Shown in pieces: positions 1 through 8,601 of a DNA stretch of 64,000 nt. The stretch's first letter is position 1, and every line of letters starts with the position of its first letter. Location: positions 1 to 64,000 of the forward strand of contig NZ_SPUM01000002.1 of the NCBI RefSeq assembly GCF_004614195.1, given 5' to 3'. The notes beneath the pieces were generated by a model. The model was not told the origin of the DNA and searched no databases. It saw only the letters and a program-made list of their open reading frames with translations. The translations under genes were made by a program, and so were the position numbers. Origin of the DNA: Massilia horti (GTDB taxonomy: Bacteria > Pseudomonadota > Gammaproteobacteria > Burkholderiales > Burkholderiaceae_D).

Positions 1-27
1 AGACTAAGTCGCCGCGAGCGGACCACC

Positions 28-157
28 GTAGGGTGCGCACCTGTGCGCACGCGGTACGCATCCATGCCACAAATGCCTGACCCGTCCACGTGTGCACAAC
101 AAGCCAGCGCCGCCGAGATTCAAGCCGTGACCGCGTGCGCACAGGTGCGCACCCTAC
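28..157. repeat. Palindromic intergenic repeat, family 1, copy A
   Basis: A left arm at 28-55 and a right arm at 130-157 are exact reverse complements over 28 bases. Each arm carries GTGCGCAC-CT-GTGCGCAC (or its complement), that is two 8-bp perfect palindromes two bases apart, next to a GTAGG end. About 74 bases separate the arms. The same arms recur at six other intergenic loci in this window. I see no gene in 1-233. Confidence 0.9.
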
Positions 158-233
158 GAACTTCGGCGTCTTTCGCGGGAAGGCGGCGGCCAACAGGTTC
201 ACACACGCGGCTTGATGCCGCATGCGTAAGAAT

Positions 234-788
234 TTACTGCAGCGGATGGCTACGGAAATGATCCCCCGGCTCGCTGTCTGGCAGGCCTTCATCCTCTTCG
301 CCGTGATGATGTCCGTGCGGGCCATGCACGTGCCCGTGCGTGATCTCTTCCGGCGTGGCCGCGCGCACGTCCACCACCGACAGCTCGAAGCGCAGCGCCA
401 TGCCAGCCAGCGGGTGGTTACCATCAAGCACCACCTTGTCGTCCGCGATCTCGGTCACGGTGAAGATGGTCGGCTCTTCGTCGGCGTCGGCGCCTTCGGC
501 CATTCCTTCGAACTGCATGCCGACTTCGACCGGCTGCGGCAGGCGGTTCTTCGGTTCGACCTTGACCAGCGAAGGATCGTAATCGCCGAACGCGTCTTCC
601 GGTTCGATCTGGATCATCGAGCTGTAGCCCGGTTCCTTGCCGTCGAGCTCCTCCTCGATCTTCGGCAGCGTATTCTCATAGCCGCCGTGCAGGTACACCA
701 TCGGCTGCACGCCTTCCTCGATCAGGTTGTTCTGGGCGTCCGACAGCTTGTAGTTAACCGTCACGACCGTGTTCTGGGCAATCTTCAT
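234..788 (-). CDS. slyD: FKBP-type peptidyl-prolyl cis-trans isomerase SlyD
   Basis: Cytoplasmic prolyl isomerase, chaperone and metal-binding protein. The 184-residue product has the split FKBP fold (about 1-70 and 125-145) with the insert-in-flap chaperone domain between them. It ends in a His-rich tail (H151, 153, 155, 158, 160-162) typical of SlyD metal binding. I chose the ATG at 786-788 because the protein begins with the conserved MKIAQNTVV and an AAAGGA ribosome site lies just upstream. An in-frame extension to 920 would add 44 unconserved residues and run into the roxA-like gene. It is divergent from roxA. Confidence 0.93.
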   Translation of the reverse strand: MKIAQNTVVTVNYKLSDAQNNLIEEGVQPMVYLHGGYENTLPKIEEELDGKEPGYSSMIQIEPEDAFGDYDPSLVKVEPKNRLPQPVEVGMQFEGMAEGADADEEPTIFTVTEIADDKVVLDGNHPLAGMALRFELSVVDVRAATPEEITHGHVHGPHGHHHGEEDEGLPDSEPGDHFRSHPLQ

Positions 789-867
789 CGCGATTCCTTT
801 CGTTGTAAGGTGCGGATTATACCCCCTGCCCTGCGCTATCCCGTTGTCCGGTTGGTTATAATGACGC

Positions 868-1989
868 ATGAAAAAATTACAGCTCCTCGGCAATCTTACC
901 CCCGCAACATTTCTGCGCAATTATTGGCACAAACAACCGCTGCTGATCCGCCAGGCAATTCCCAATTTCAAGCCGCTGCTCAAGTTCGACAAGCTGGCTG
1001 CGCTTGCGTCCCAGAACTACGTCGAATCGCGCCTGATCACGATGAATGACGGCCAATGGGATCTGCAGCACGGCCCGCTGACCACCCTGCCACCGCGCAC
1101 CCAGCGCGAATGGACGATGCTGGTCCAGGGCGTGAACCTGTACGACGAACGCGCGGACGAGCTGCTGCGCCAGTTCCGCTTCATCGCAGACGCCCGGCTG
1201 GACGACCTGATGATCAGCTATGCGACCGATGGCGGCGGGGTCGGCCCGCATTTCGATTCGTATGACGTGTTCCTGCTGCAGGCGCACGGCAAGCGCCGCT
1301 GGCGCATCAGCGCCCAGCAGGACCTGACCCTGGTCGAGGGCCTGCCGCTCAAGATCCTCGCCAACTTCGAGCCGGAACAGGAATTCGTGCTCGAACCGGG
1401 CGACATGCTGTACCTGCCGCCGCACTACGCGCATGACGGCGTGGCCGAGGGCGAATGCATGACCTACTCGATCGGCTTTCGCGCGCCGGCCTTCCAGGAA
1501 CTGGGCGAAAACTTCCTGCAGTTCATGGCCGACTCAATCGACCTGCCGGGCCGCTACGCCGACCCGGATCTGCAGCCGGCCAAGAACCCGGCCGAGATCC
1601 CGCGCGACATGCTCACCACCGTGCTGGAGGAATTGAACAAGGTGCGCTGGGACGAGGAAGACGTGACGGTCTTCCTAGGCGAACACCTGTCCGAGCCGAA
1701 GCACAACGTATTCTTCACCGGCCCGGCCCGGCCGCTGACGGTGGGCCGCTTCAACGAAACCGCAGCCAAGCGCGGGCTCAAGCTCTCGCCCAAGACCTTG
1801 ATGCTCTATCGCGGCAAGCATGTTTTCATCAACGGCGAATCGTTCGCCGTGAGCCGCCTGGATAAGGTGGTGCTCGATGTGCTGGCCGACCAGCGCCGGC
1901 TCGACGGGGCGCTGCTGGCCCAGGCGTCGGACGACGTGCTCGAGGCCCTGTACACCTGGTACCAGGACGGCTGGATCGAACTCTCCTGA
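868..1989 (+). CDS. roxA: Cupin/JmjC ribosomal protein uL16 arginine hydroxylase (RoxA/YcfD family)
   Basis: Fe(II)/2-oxoglutarate oxygenase of the family that hydroxylates an arginine of ribosomal protein uL16. The 373-residue product has the JmjC/cupin core around residues 90-200. The iron triad reads H128-x-D130 (in GPHFDSYD) and H189 (in LPPHYAHDG), followed by the family's C-terminal dimerisation and winged-helix part. The length matches the family. It is divergent from slyD and followed after 9 bases by a small same-strand gene. Substrate assignment rests on family membership. Confidence 0.88.
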   Translation: MKKLQLLGNLTPATFLRNYWHKQPLLIRQAIPNFKPLLKFDKLAALASQNYVESRLITMNDGQWDLQHGPLTTLPPRTQREWTMLVQGVNLYDERADELLRQFRFIADARLDDLMISYATDGGGVGPHFDSYDVFLLQAHGKRRWRISAQQDLTLVEGLPLKILANFEPEQEFVLEPGDMLYLPPHYAHDGVAEGECMTYSIGFRAPAFQELGENFLQFMADSIDLPGRYADPDLQPAKNPAEIPRDMLTTVLEELNKVRWDEEDVTVFLGEHLSEPKHNVFFTGPARPLTVGRFNETAAKRGLKLSPKTLMLYRGKHVFINGESFAVSRLDKVVLDVLADQRRLDGALLAQASDDVLEALYTWYQDGWIELS

Positions 1990-1998
1990 AGGCGCACG

Positions 1999-2478
1999 AT
2001 GACCGAGCCGCAAGTGACGCGTTTCGACACCCGGGCCGACTGCGAGGCGGCCTTCCGGGCCTGTCTGGCCGCGTCGCATGCGCGGCTGGAGATGTTCGAT
2101 CCTGATTTTGCGGTCTATCCGCTGGGCGCCAGCGACGTCGATGCCCTGCTGCGCGCCTTCCTGGAGCGCGGCGGCGAGCTGCGCCTGGCGATGCATGCTA
2201 GCGCTCACATCGAGCGCCACTACCCGCGTTTTTTGCGCCTGTTGCGCGACTATGGCCACCGGATCGAGTGCCGGACGACCGACCGCAGCCTGGCCGGTCT
2301 GACCGATTCGTTCTGCATCGGCGACGGCGTGCATATCGTGCGCCGTTTTCACAGCGACCACATGCGTGGAGAAGCGGCACTGGACGCGCCGGCCGCAACC
2401 GAAGTGCCACGCGAGCGCTTTGCCGCGATCTGGGAGGCGTCCCGTCCCGGCCTGGCGCCGACCACCACCGGCCTGTGA
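1999..2478 (+). CDS. Uncharacterised protein, resembles DUF7931 family
   Basis: A 159-residue soluble protein without signal peptide or membrane segment. The pattern (FDTRADCEAAFRACL, RLEMFDPDF, LRLAMH, HIERHYPRFLRLLR, DSFCIGDG, RRFHSDHMRGE) resembles a small PLD-like fold. In other Burkholderiales I recall it as a separate protein or fused to a GNAT acetyltransferase; I cannot verify that here. It starts 9 bases after the roxA-like stop, so the two are probably co-transcribed. Function unknown. Confidence 0.7.
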   Translation: MTEPQVTRFDTRADCEAAFRACLAASHARLEMFDPDFAVYPLGASDVDALLRAFLERGGELRLAMHASAHIERHYPRFLRLLRDYGHRIECRTTDRSLAGLTDSFCIGDGVHIVRRFHSDHMRGEAALDAPAATEVPRERFAAIWEASRPGLAPTTTGL

Positions 2479-2587
2479 GGAAACGGTCCGTTCCCCGCGT
2501 ATCATCTTGTAACAAAATACATGTTGCTGGGAAACAAATCCCTTACAAATTGACATTCCTTTCCTATTGCGATTCAGTAAATTTGGC

Positions 2588-2593
2588 TATAAT
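2588..2593 (+). promoter_or_regulatory. Candidate -10 box for the Ala/Pro-rich lipoprotein gene
   Basis: A perfect TATAAT lies in an AT-rich stretch (2500-2735) that contrasts with the GC-rich surroundings. No well-spaced strong -35 is present: TTGACA at 2550-2555 is 32 bases away and the nearer TTGCGA at 2567-2572 is 15 bases away. A start near 2600 would give a leader of about 135 bases. Confidence 0.45.
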
Positions 2594-2666
2594 ATCGGGT
2601 TAGGAACGTTCCGTTGTCTATCAGACACTGTTACCAGTATGAAAGTCTACGAGCCTTTCCTGACGA

Positions 2667-2694
2667 GCGATAATTACCGGTAATTATTCATCGC
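2667..2694 (+). promoter_or_regulatory. Inverted repeat in the lipoprotein leader
   Basis: GCGATAATTACC and GGTAATTATTCATCGC pair around a central CCGG, giving an AT-rich dyad about 40 bases before the lipoprotein ATG. It could be an operator or an RNA hairpin in the 5' leader. The sequence alone does not decide. Confidence 0.45.
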
Positions 2695-2735
2695 AACAAG
2701 TAGTATCTTTACTTTTGGATTAATTAAGGAAAATC

Positions 2736-2984
2736 ATGAAAAAATCCCTGCTGATCGTCTCCCTGATGGCTGTTGCTCTGGCTGCTTGCAGCAAAAAAGA
2801 AGAGCCTGCTGCTCCGGCACCGGTAGTTGAAGCTGCTCCGGCTCCGGCTGCTGACACCGCTGCTGCTCCGGCTGCTGACGCTGCCGCTGCTCCGGCTGCT
2901 GACGCTGCTGCTGCTACCTCGGCTACTTCGGCTGCTGACGCTGCTGCTGCTCCGGCTGCTGCTGCTCCGGCTTCCTCGAAGTAA
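2736..2984 (+). CDS. Small Ala/Pro-rich lipoprotein
   Basis: An 82-residue protein. The N-terminus MKKSLLIVSLMAVALAACSK is a clear lipoprotein signal with lipobox LAAC and Cys18. The rest is almost only Ala, Pro and Asp in imperfect repeats of the type APAADAAA, predicted to be disordered. It should be a membrane-anchored envelope protein with an extended tail in the periplasm. AAGGA precedes the ATG at good spacing, and a strong terminator follows within 25 bases, so it is monocistronic. Codon use is dominated by gct and ccg, as in a highly expressed repetitive protein. Function unknown. Confidence 0.85.
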   Translation: MKKSLLIVSLMAVALAACSKKEEPAAPAPVVEAAPAPAADTAAAPAADAAAAPAADAAAATSATSAADAAAAPAAAAPASSK

Positions 2985-2998
2985 TCAGCTTCGTGCGA

Positions 2999-3030
2999 TT
3001 GAAAACCGGCCTTCGGGCCGGTTTTTTTTC
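2999..3030 (+). terminator. Rho-independent terminator
   Basis: The stem AACCGGCC-TTC-GGGCCGGTT is followed by a run of eight T. It lies directly after the lipoprotein gene. Confidence 0.9.
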
Positions 3031-3131
3031 GTCCCTAGCATACCCGGCAGTAGCGCGACACTGACTGCCATCATGGAGCAGCAGGCTGGACAGGACAATA
3101 ATCTCGCTGGTTCAACAAGGAGAAACCAACG

Positions 3132-3641
3132 ATGAAACAGTACTTTCCCGCCCTCGCCCTGCTCGCCGTCCTGCCCGCCTTTGCGCAGCACGGCGAACAC
3201 ATGCATGAAGAGCGCGTGGCGCACCAGGACCCGGTGGCCGAGCGCAGCGTAGAAGCCGCACCAATCCACCTGGCCGGGGCTCCCCATGAATTTACCAAAT
3301 TACCCGACGGCGGCGTTCAGCGCGTACTCGCCAAGGACCGGCGCGACCTGCATCAGGTGATGCAGGTACGGGAGCACCTGCGCGAGATTGCCAAGCAGTT
3401 CCGTGCCGGGGATTTTTCAATGCCGGAGAGCGTGCATGGCGAGCAGATGCCGGGGCTCGAGCAACTGAAGAACGCCAAGCCGGGGATACTTGCGATCGAG
3501 TACCGCGACGTGGTCGGCGGAGCGGAGCTGCAGTATCGCAGCAAGGACAAGCAGATGGTGGCAGCGGTCCACAAGTTTGGTGCGCAGTTGGCCGAGCATG
3601 GAAAGGAGGCGGAGCCAGCTCCCCAGCTTCATGCCAAATAG
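3132..3641 (+). CDS. Secreted protein of unknown function
   Basis: A 169-residue protein with a Sec signal peptide (MKQYFPALALLAVLPAFAQ, cleavage after AFA). The mature N-terminus is His-rich (HGEHMHEERVAH). A conserved-looking core holds ESVHGEQMPGLEQLKNAKPG, EYRDVVGGAELQY and AAVHKFGAQLAEHG. Close relatives sometimes carry the name aspartate carbamoyltransferase, which the signal peptide and length contradict. The His-rich start hints at metal binding, as inference only. An AAGGAGAAA ribosome site precedes the ATG. Confidence 0.75.
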   Translation: MKQYFPALALLAVLPAFAQHGEHMHEERVAHQDPVAERSVEAAPIHLAGAPHEFTKLPDGGVQRVLAKDRRDLHQVMQVREHLREIAKQFRAGDFSMPESVHGEQMPGLEQLKNAKPGILAIEYRDVVGGAELQYRSKDKQMVAAVHKFGAQLAEHGKEAEPAPQLHAK

Positions 3642-3740
3642 CGGCGACGCATGTCGTCCCGCCGGCGGCCGCGTGACATGAGCAAAACAAAAGGCTATTT
3701 CACAGCTAAGTGCCGCCGAAGCCCGTAGCCGCTGGACATT

Positions 3741-3844
3741 GTAGGGTGCGCACCTGTGCGCACGCGGTTCGCGAACGTTGCTCAGGCAAGCGGCAGCCGC
3801 AAGTCAGTATGCTGTGACCGCGTGCGCACAGGTGCGCACCCTAC
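3741..3844. repeat. Palindromic intergenic repeat, family 1, copy B
   Basis: Arms at 3741-3768 and 3817-3844 are 28-base exact reverse complements, identical to those of copy A. The 48-base interior (TTCGCGAACGTTGC, CAGCCGCAAGTCAG) is nearly the same as in copy D at 34511. The stretch 3642-3944 holds only this element and the terminator at 3894. Confidence 0.9.
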
Positions 3845-3893
3845 GCCTCCGATAAGCCGCACAAGGGCTCCACACTTTATGGTGAGATAGCCC

Positions 3894-3928
3894 CAAAAAA
3901 AACCGGCCGCGCAGGCCGGTTTTTTTTC
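3894..3928 (-). terminator. Rho-independent terminator of dapA-bamC
   Basis: ACCGGCC-gcgca-GGCCGGT is flanked by A-rich and T-rich runs, so it can act in both directions. It sits about 17 bases beyond the bamC stop on the minus strand. Confidence 0.88.
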
Positions 3929-3944
3929 GTGACACCTCGGGAAA

Positions 3945-5072
3945 TTATTTCAGCTCGTCGGTCAACAGCTTGAGGATCTTGGCCCCGGTCGGCGACGTCT
4001 CCGGCTTGCCGTCCTTCGACTGCACCGTCAGTTCGGACACGCTCGCGCCCTGCTCGGCCTTGACCAGCACACGGTAGCGCTGCGCTTCCTTGGCCTTCTC
4101 CGAATCCTTGCCGAAGGACAGCAGCTTGTTCAAGAAGCCCTGCTCGGGAGCATCCGGATCGATGTAGCGCACAAAATAGATACCCTGCACGCGGTCGCGG
4201 TCTTCCACCGTAAAGCCGACGCGGTCCAGCGCCAGGCCGACGCGGCGCCATGCGCGGTCGAATCCCTCGTCCATTTCGACCTTGTCGCCCACCAGCTTGG
4301 CGTGCTGCGGCGCTTCCGGTGCGTTGGCCACCGTTTGCGCTGCTACCTTGGTGGTCGGCGCGCCGCTCAGGCGGGCCATCAGGCGGCCCAGGAACTCAGC
4401 TTCCAGCTCCGGGTCGTTCGGACGTGCGGTCCAGGCCGTCGTTTCCTTGTTCGCACCGGTCAGCACTTCCTCGACGCCGCGGTGGCTGACATAGATCTCG
4501 GTCGAGCCGTCCGGCAGGCGCTCAAGGCGCGTACGGAACTTGTCGCGCGTGCCGGTTGAATAGGCGCCGTCAAACACTTTGCCGAGCGTGCGGCGGATGA
4601 AGTCCTGCGGGATCTTCGCGCGGTTCTCGACCCAGTTGGTTTCCATGGTGCCGGCCGCGGTCGACTCCGATTCGACCGTAAAGCCGGCGTCGTGCCAGAA
4701 GTCCTTGAGCTGCGGCCACAGCTGTTCCGGGGTCTGCTTGACCACCAGCCAGCGCTGGTTGCCGGCGCGTTCGACGCGCATGCCCTCGCTCGAGGCCGGG
4801 CCGATGCGCTCGCCCGGAGCGGCAGCCACCACCGGCGTGCCGGCGACGGTCTGGAAGCTGGAAGCCGTGGCAACGCCGCGGCCGTCTGGAATCGCGTAAC
4901 GATTGTCCTTCTGGAGCTGGGTCAGGTCCGGCGGCACGTCCAGCGGCGGGGCCTTGGAGGCGCCACGGTAATCCACTTTATCCGACGGGAACAAGGTCGA
5001 GCAACCAGCCAGGCCGAGTGCGACAGCGGTCAGCGCCACGGCGCCCAGGGTTTGTTTGTTGCGAATAGTCAT
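3945..5072 (-). CDS. bamC: Outer membrane protein assembly factor BamC
   Basis: Lipoprotein subunit of the BAM complex that folds outer-membrane proteins. The 375-residue product starts with a lipoprotein signal (MTIRNKQTLGAVALTAVALGLAGCS). The BamC-type N-terminal segment follows (DKVDYRGASKAPPLDVPPDLTQL, the stretch that binds BamD). Two helix-grip domains come next, including DEGFDRAWRRVGLALDRVGFTVEDRDR. The ATG at 5070-5072 gives the correct signal peptide; the longer open frame to 5348 is an overlap with dapA. It lies 41 bases downstream of dapA on the same strand, the usual pairing. Confidence 0.93.
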   Translation of the reverse strand: MTIRNKQTLGAVALTAVALGLAGCSTLFPSDKVDYRGASKAPPLDVPPDLTQLQKDNRYAIPDGRGVATASSFQTVAGTPVVAAAPGERIGPASSEGMRVERAGNQRWLVVKQTPEQLWPQLKDFWHDAGFTVESESTAAGTMETNWVENRAKIPQDFIRRTLGKVFDGAYSTGTRDKFRTRLERLPDGSTEIYVSHRGVEEVLTGANKETTAWTARPNDPELEAEFLGRLMARLSGAPTTKVAAQTVANAPEAPQHAKLVGDKVEMDEGFDRAWRRVGLALDRVGFTVEDRDRVQGIYFVRYIDPDAPEQGFLNKLLSFGKDSEKAKEAQRYRVLVKAEQGASVSELTVQSKDGKPETSPTGAKILKLLTDELK

Positions 5073-5113
5073 ATCGTTACGTTTCAGGTCTGTATTCCGA
5101 ACCGCGCGACGGT

Positions 5114-5998
5114 TCAGGCCTTCGGGTACACGTCCGCTTCGCGCAGCGCGGCGCGCACGGTTTCGTGGAATTGCTCGGACAACGGCGCCAGCGGCAGGCG
5201 CAGGCCCGCCGGCATCATGCCCATTTCCGCCAGTGCCCACTTGACCGGCACCGGGTTCGGCTCGATAAACAGCTTGCTGTGCAGCCCCAGCACGCGGTTG
5301 TTGATCGCGATTGCGCGGCGGATATCGCCGGCCATCGCCGCCTCGCACAGCTCATGCATCGCGCGCGGCGCCACGTTGGCGGTGACCGAAATGTTGCCCG
5401 CGCCGCCGCAGAACATCAGCGCCATCGCGGTCGCGTCGTCGCCAGAGTAAACCGCAAAATCGCTCGGCACCGCTTTGATCAGTTCGATGCCGCGCGCGAT
5501 ATTTCCGGTCGCGTCCTTGATGCCGACGATGTTCTCGATCGGCGCCAGGCGCACCACGGTGTCGTTGCTCATGTCGGCGACGGTACGGCCGGGCACGTTG
5601 TACAGGATTACCGGCAGGTCGACCGCTTCGGCAATCGCCTTGAAGTGGCGGTACATGCCTTCCTGGGTCGGGCGGTTGTAGTACGGCACCACCTGCAGCG
5701 AAGCGTCGGCGCCGACTTCCTTGGCGTGCCGGGTCAGCGCGATCGCCTCGGCGGTCGAGTTGCCGCCCGTGCCGGCGATGACCGGAATGCGCCCGGCGGT
5801 GTGCTCGACGGCCAGTTTGACCAGTTCGCAGTGTTCTTCGGGAGAAACGGTGGCGGATTCGCCAGTGGTGCCGACGATCACCATCGCATCGGTGCCTTCG
5901 GCAATGTGCCAATCGATCAGCTTGCGCAGGCCGTCCTTGTCCAGACTGCCGTCGTCAAACATCGGCGTGACGATTGCTACTATGCTGCCCTTAATCAT
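5114..5998 (-). CDS. dapA: 4-hydroxy-tetrahydrodipicolinate synthase
   Basis: Condenses pyruvate with aspartate semialdehyde in the diaminopimelate/lysine pathway, in the cytoplasm. The 294-residue TIM barrel carries the expected residues: GTTGES (T44, T45), Y107 in the PYYNRP stretch, Y133 in YNVPGR, and the Schiff-base K161 in GIKDATGN. Length is standard. It is the first gene of a dapA-bamC unit that ends at the terminator near 3900. Confidence 0.96.
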   Translation of the reverse strand: MIKGSIVAIVTPMFDDGSLDKDGLRKLIDWHIAEGTDAMVIVGTTGESATVSPEEHCELVKLAVEHTAGRIPVIAGTGGNSTAEAIALTRHAKEVGADASLQVVPYYNRPTQEGMYRHFKAIAEAVDLPVILYNVPGRTVADMSNDTVVRLAPIENIVGIKDATGNIARGIELIKAVPSDFAVYSGDDATAMALMFCGGAGNISVTANVAPRAMHELCEAAMAGDIRRAIAINNRVLGLHSKLFIEPNPVPVKWALAEMGMMPAGLRLPLAPLSEQFHETVRAALREADVYPKA

Positions 5999-6058
5999 AA
6001 TTCTTGGACTGTGCCGTAAATAAAAGTCTGATTGTAGCGGATAGCCCGCGCTTATGGT

Positions 6059-6637
6059 TCATTCCTGCCGAGATAAATGGTCGAGCCCGGTCTCTAGTCT
6101 TGGCAGCAGCGGACCGCAGGCGCACAGGCGCTGCACCAGCGCGCTCTTCGGCTGGCTGACGACGCCATGTTCGTACGCGACCACGCGCAGGCCGCCGCGC
6201 GTCGCCATGTCCAGCAACTCGCCGGGCGCCAGCAGGAAAGCGGGATTGGACGGCTTGCCGAATGCCTCGTTGCCGACTGCGAAGGTCTCGTACAGCAGCA
6301 CGCCATTCGGCGCCAGCGACTTGACCAGGCTGGCCAGCAAGGGCCGGTACAGGTAGTTGGTGACCACGATGCCGGCAAAGCGGCCGGGCTCGAACGGCCA
6401 GACGGCGCCTTCAACCTCCAGGTCATGCTCCATGGTCCGGATGCCGGGGCCGGCAGCCAGCGCCAGCGCCTCTCGATCGCGATCGAGCGCCAGCACGGGA
6501 TGGCCCAGGCTTGCGAACAGGCGCGCATGGCGCCCGCCGCCGCAGGCCAGGTCGAGCACCTCGCCTTGCGGGACCAGGCGCGCGAAGCGCTGGACCCATG
6601 GCGATGGTGCGCCAGTACCGTGGAAGCCGTCGCCCAT
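6059..6637 (-). CDS. Class I SAM-dependent methyltransferase
   Basis: A 192-residue methyltransferase. Motif I is VLDLACGGGRHARLFA, the acidic loop is LALDRD, and motif IV lies around VVTNYLYRPLL. The substrate is unknown. The ATG at 6635-6637 shares one base with the trpS stop (TGATG), so translation is coupled to trpS. A longer in-frame reading to 6919 lies inside trpS and is not real. The relatives are small stand-alone methyltransferases resembling the tellurite-resistance TehB type. Confidence 0.85.
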   Translation of the reverse strand: MGDGFHGTGAPSPWVQRFARLVPQGEVLDLACGGGRHARLFASLGHPVLALDRDREALALAAGPGIRTMEHDLEVEGAVWPFEPGRFAGIVVTNYLYRPLLASLVKSLAPNGVLLYETFAVGNEAFGKPSNPAFLLAPGELLDMATRGGLRVVAYEHGVVSQPKSALVQRLCACGPLLPRLETGLDHLSRQE

Positions 6638-7839
6638 CAGCTGTAGTCCAGGCCCATCGCTTCGCGCACGTCGCGCATGGTTTCCTGGGCCAGCTTGCGC
6701 GCCTTGTCGCAGCCGTCGGCGACGATCGCGCGCACCAGCGAAGGATCGTCCAGGTACTGCTGTGCGCGTTCGCGCATCGGCTCCTGCTCGGCCAGCACGG
6801 CGTCCACCACCGGCTGCTTGCATTCCAGGCAACCGATGCCGGCGCTGGTGCAGCCCTTCACGACCCAGTTCTTGGTCTCGCTGTCTGAATAGACCTGGTG
6901 CAGCTGGAACACCGGGCACTTGTTCGGATCGCCCGCATCGCTGCGGCGCACGCGCGCCGGGTCGGTGGGCATGGTGCGGATCTTCTTGGTCACCGAGTCG
7001 CGGTCTTCGCGCAGCGTGATCGCGTTGCCGTAGCTCTTGGACATTTTGCGGCCGTCCAGGCCCGGCAGGCGCGACGCCTCGGTCAGCTTGACCTGCGGCT
7101 CGACCAGGATGATCTTGCGGCTGCCCTCGAGGTAGCCGAACAGGCGCTCGCGGTCGATGTTCGACAGGCTGCCGGCATCGTCCAGCATCGCGCGCGCCTG
7201 CTGCAGCGCCTCTTCCTCGCCCTCCTGCTGGAAGGCGGTGCGCAGTTCGGCGTACAGCTTGGCGCGCTTGCTGCCCAGCTTCTTGACCGCTTCCAGCGCC
7301 TTTTCCTCGAAGCCCGGCTCCTTGCCGTACAGGTGGTTAAAGCGGCGCGCAATCTCGCGCATCATTTCGATGTGCGGGATCTGGTCTTCGCCCACCGGCA
7401 CCTGGCTGGCGCGGTAGATCAGCACGTCGGCCGCCTGCAGCAGCGGGTAGCCGAGGAAGCCGTAGGTCGCCAGGTCGCGGTTGGACAGGTTCTCGATCTG
7501 GTCCTTGTAGGTCGGCACCCGCTCGAGCCAGCCAAGCGGCGTGGCCATCGACAGCAGCAGGTGCAGTTCGGCGTGCTCGGGCACCTTGGACTGGATAAAG
7601 ATCGTGGCCTGGGACGGATCGATGCCGGCCGCCAGCCAGTCGATCACCATGTCCCAGGTGCTCTTGACGATGATCGACGGGTCGTCGTAGTGGGTGGTCA
7701 GCGCATGCCAGTCGGCGACGAAGAACAGGCAGGGCTGCTCGGACTGCATCCTGATCCAGTTTTTCAGGGCGCCATGGTAGTGGCCAAGGTGCATGGCGCC
7801 GGTCGGGCGCATACCGGAGACGACACGGTCTGGGTACAT
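6637..7839 (-). CDS. trpS: Tryptophan--tRNA ligase
   Basis: Class I aminoacyl-tRNA synthetase. The 400-residue product has the HIGH-type signature HLGH (17-20) and KMSKS at 265-269. It is longer than the ~334-residue E. coli enzyme, with extra sequence between about 180 and 245, as seen in Burkholderiales TrpS. It lies 6 bases after the M50 protease gene and overlaps the methyltransferase start. Confidence 0.95.
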   Translation of the reverse strand: MYPDRVVSGMRPTGAMHLGHYHGALKNWIRMQSEQPCLFFVADWHALTTHYDDPSIIVKSTWDMVIDWLAAGIDPSQATIFIQSKVPEHAELHLLLSMATPLGWLERVPTYKDQIENLSNRDLATYGFLGYPLLQAADVLIYRASQVPVGEDQIPHIEMMREIARRFNHLYGKEPGFEEKALEAVKKLGSKRAKLYAELRTAFQQEGEEEALQQARAMLDDAGSLSNIDRERLFGYLEGSRKIILVEPQVKLTEASRLPGLDGRKMSKSYGNAITLREDRDSVTKKIRTMPTDPARVRRSDAGDPNKCPVFQLHQVYSDSETKNWVVKGCTSAGIGCLECKQPVVDAVLAEQEPMRERAQQYLDDPSLVRAIVADGCDKARKLAQETMRDVREAMGLDYS

Positions 7840-7845
7840 AGTCTG

Positions 7846-8502
7846 TTAGCTCAAAAGTAAAGTCAGGGGAGATGCGATCAGGTGCAGCACGTAATTGGCG
7901 ACGGTCATCACCGGGATGACCCAGAACCCGAGCAGCTTCAGCCAGATCAGGGCGAGCACGATGAAAAAACCGTACGGCTCGATCTGCGCAAACTTGTAAG
8001 CCGCCCGGTTCGGCAGGATCGAGGTGAGCACCCGGCCGCCGTCGAGCGGCGGAATCGGCACCAGGTTAAACGCAAACAGCAGCAGGTTGGTCAGCACGCC
8101 GGCCCGGGCGACCTCGTTCGGGAACGCCTCCTGCACCTGGAAGAAGGCCAGCAGTGCCGCCATCACCAGCCACAGCAGCGCCATCACGAAATTGGCGCCA
8201 GGGCCGGCCAGCGCCACCCAGGCCATGTCGCGCTTGGGCTTCCTCAGGCGCGAAAAATCGATCGGCACCGGCTTGGCGTAGCCGAACACGAATCCGGTCG
8301 TCAGGTACAGCAACGCCGGGATGATGATCGTTCCGAACAGGTCGATGTGGACCAGCGGGTTCATGGTCATGCGCCCCGCGGCATAGGCCGTGTTATCGCC
8401 GAAGTACTTGGCGACATAAGCATGGGCGGCTTCGTGCAGGGTAATGCCGAAAATGACGGGCAGTGCGTAGACTGTGATGTTACGTATGAGTTCAGGATCC
8501 AT
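7846..8502 (-). CDS. Site-2 protease family (M50) membrane metalloprotease
   Basis: An intramembrane zinc metalloprotease of the short type. The 218-residue product has several hydrophobic segments, the zinc motif HEAAH (23-27) and the second-site motif NLVPIPPLDGGR near 146-157 that supplies the third ligand. No PDZ domain is present. It sits directly upstream of trpS in the usual M50-trpS pair. Substrate unknown. Confidence 0.92.
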   Translation of the reverse strand: MDPELIRNITVYALPVIFGITLHEAAHAYVAKYFGDNTAYAAGRMTMNPLVHIDLFGTIIIPALLYLTTGFVFGYAKPVPIDFSRLRKPKRDMAWVALAGPGANFVMALLWLVMAALLAFFQVQEAFPNEVARAGVLTNLLLFAFNLVPIPPLDGGRVLTSILPNRAAYKFAQIEPYGFFIVLALIWLKLLGFWVIPVMTVANYVLHLIASPLTLLLS

Positions 8503-8601
8503 AAGCGGGAATTCTATCAGAGCCCGGAGTCAGGCAGTCCGGGCAATTGCTGGCCAGGGGCAGCCAGTCGGTGGCAGCGCAGGAAGATGATATGGGCTCG
8601 C

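Noticed and set aside
28-157. The family 1 arms as CRISPR repeats
   Set aside because: Arms are inverted, not direct; there are no regularly spaced unique spacers and no cas genes.
43-261. A 72-codon frame over the first repeat element
   Set aside because: Its bases are mainly repeat arms; the product has no protein-like features and no ribosome site.
2550-2555. TTGACA as the -35 partner of TATAAT at 2588
   Set aside because: The 32-base spacing is far too long for a sigma-70 promoter.
3132-3641. Aspartate carbamoyltransferase as a name for this secreted protein
   Set aside because: It has a signal peptide, is half the required length and lacks the carbamoyl-phosphate motif.
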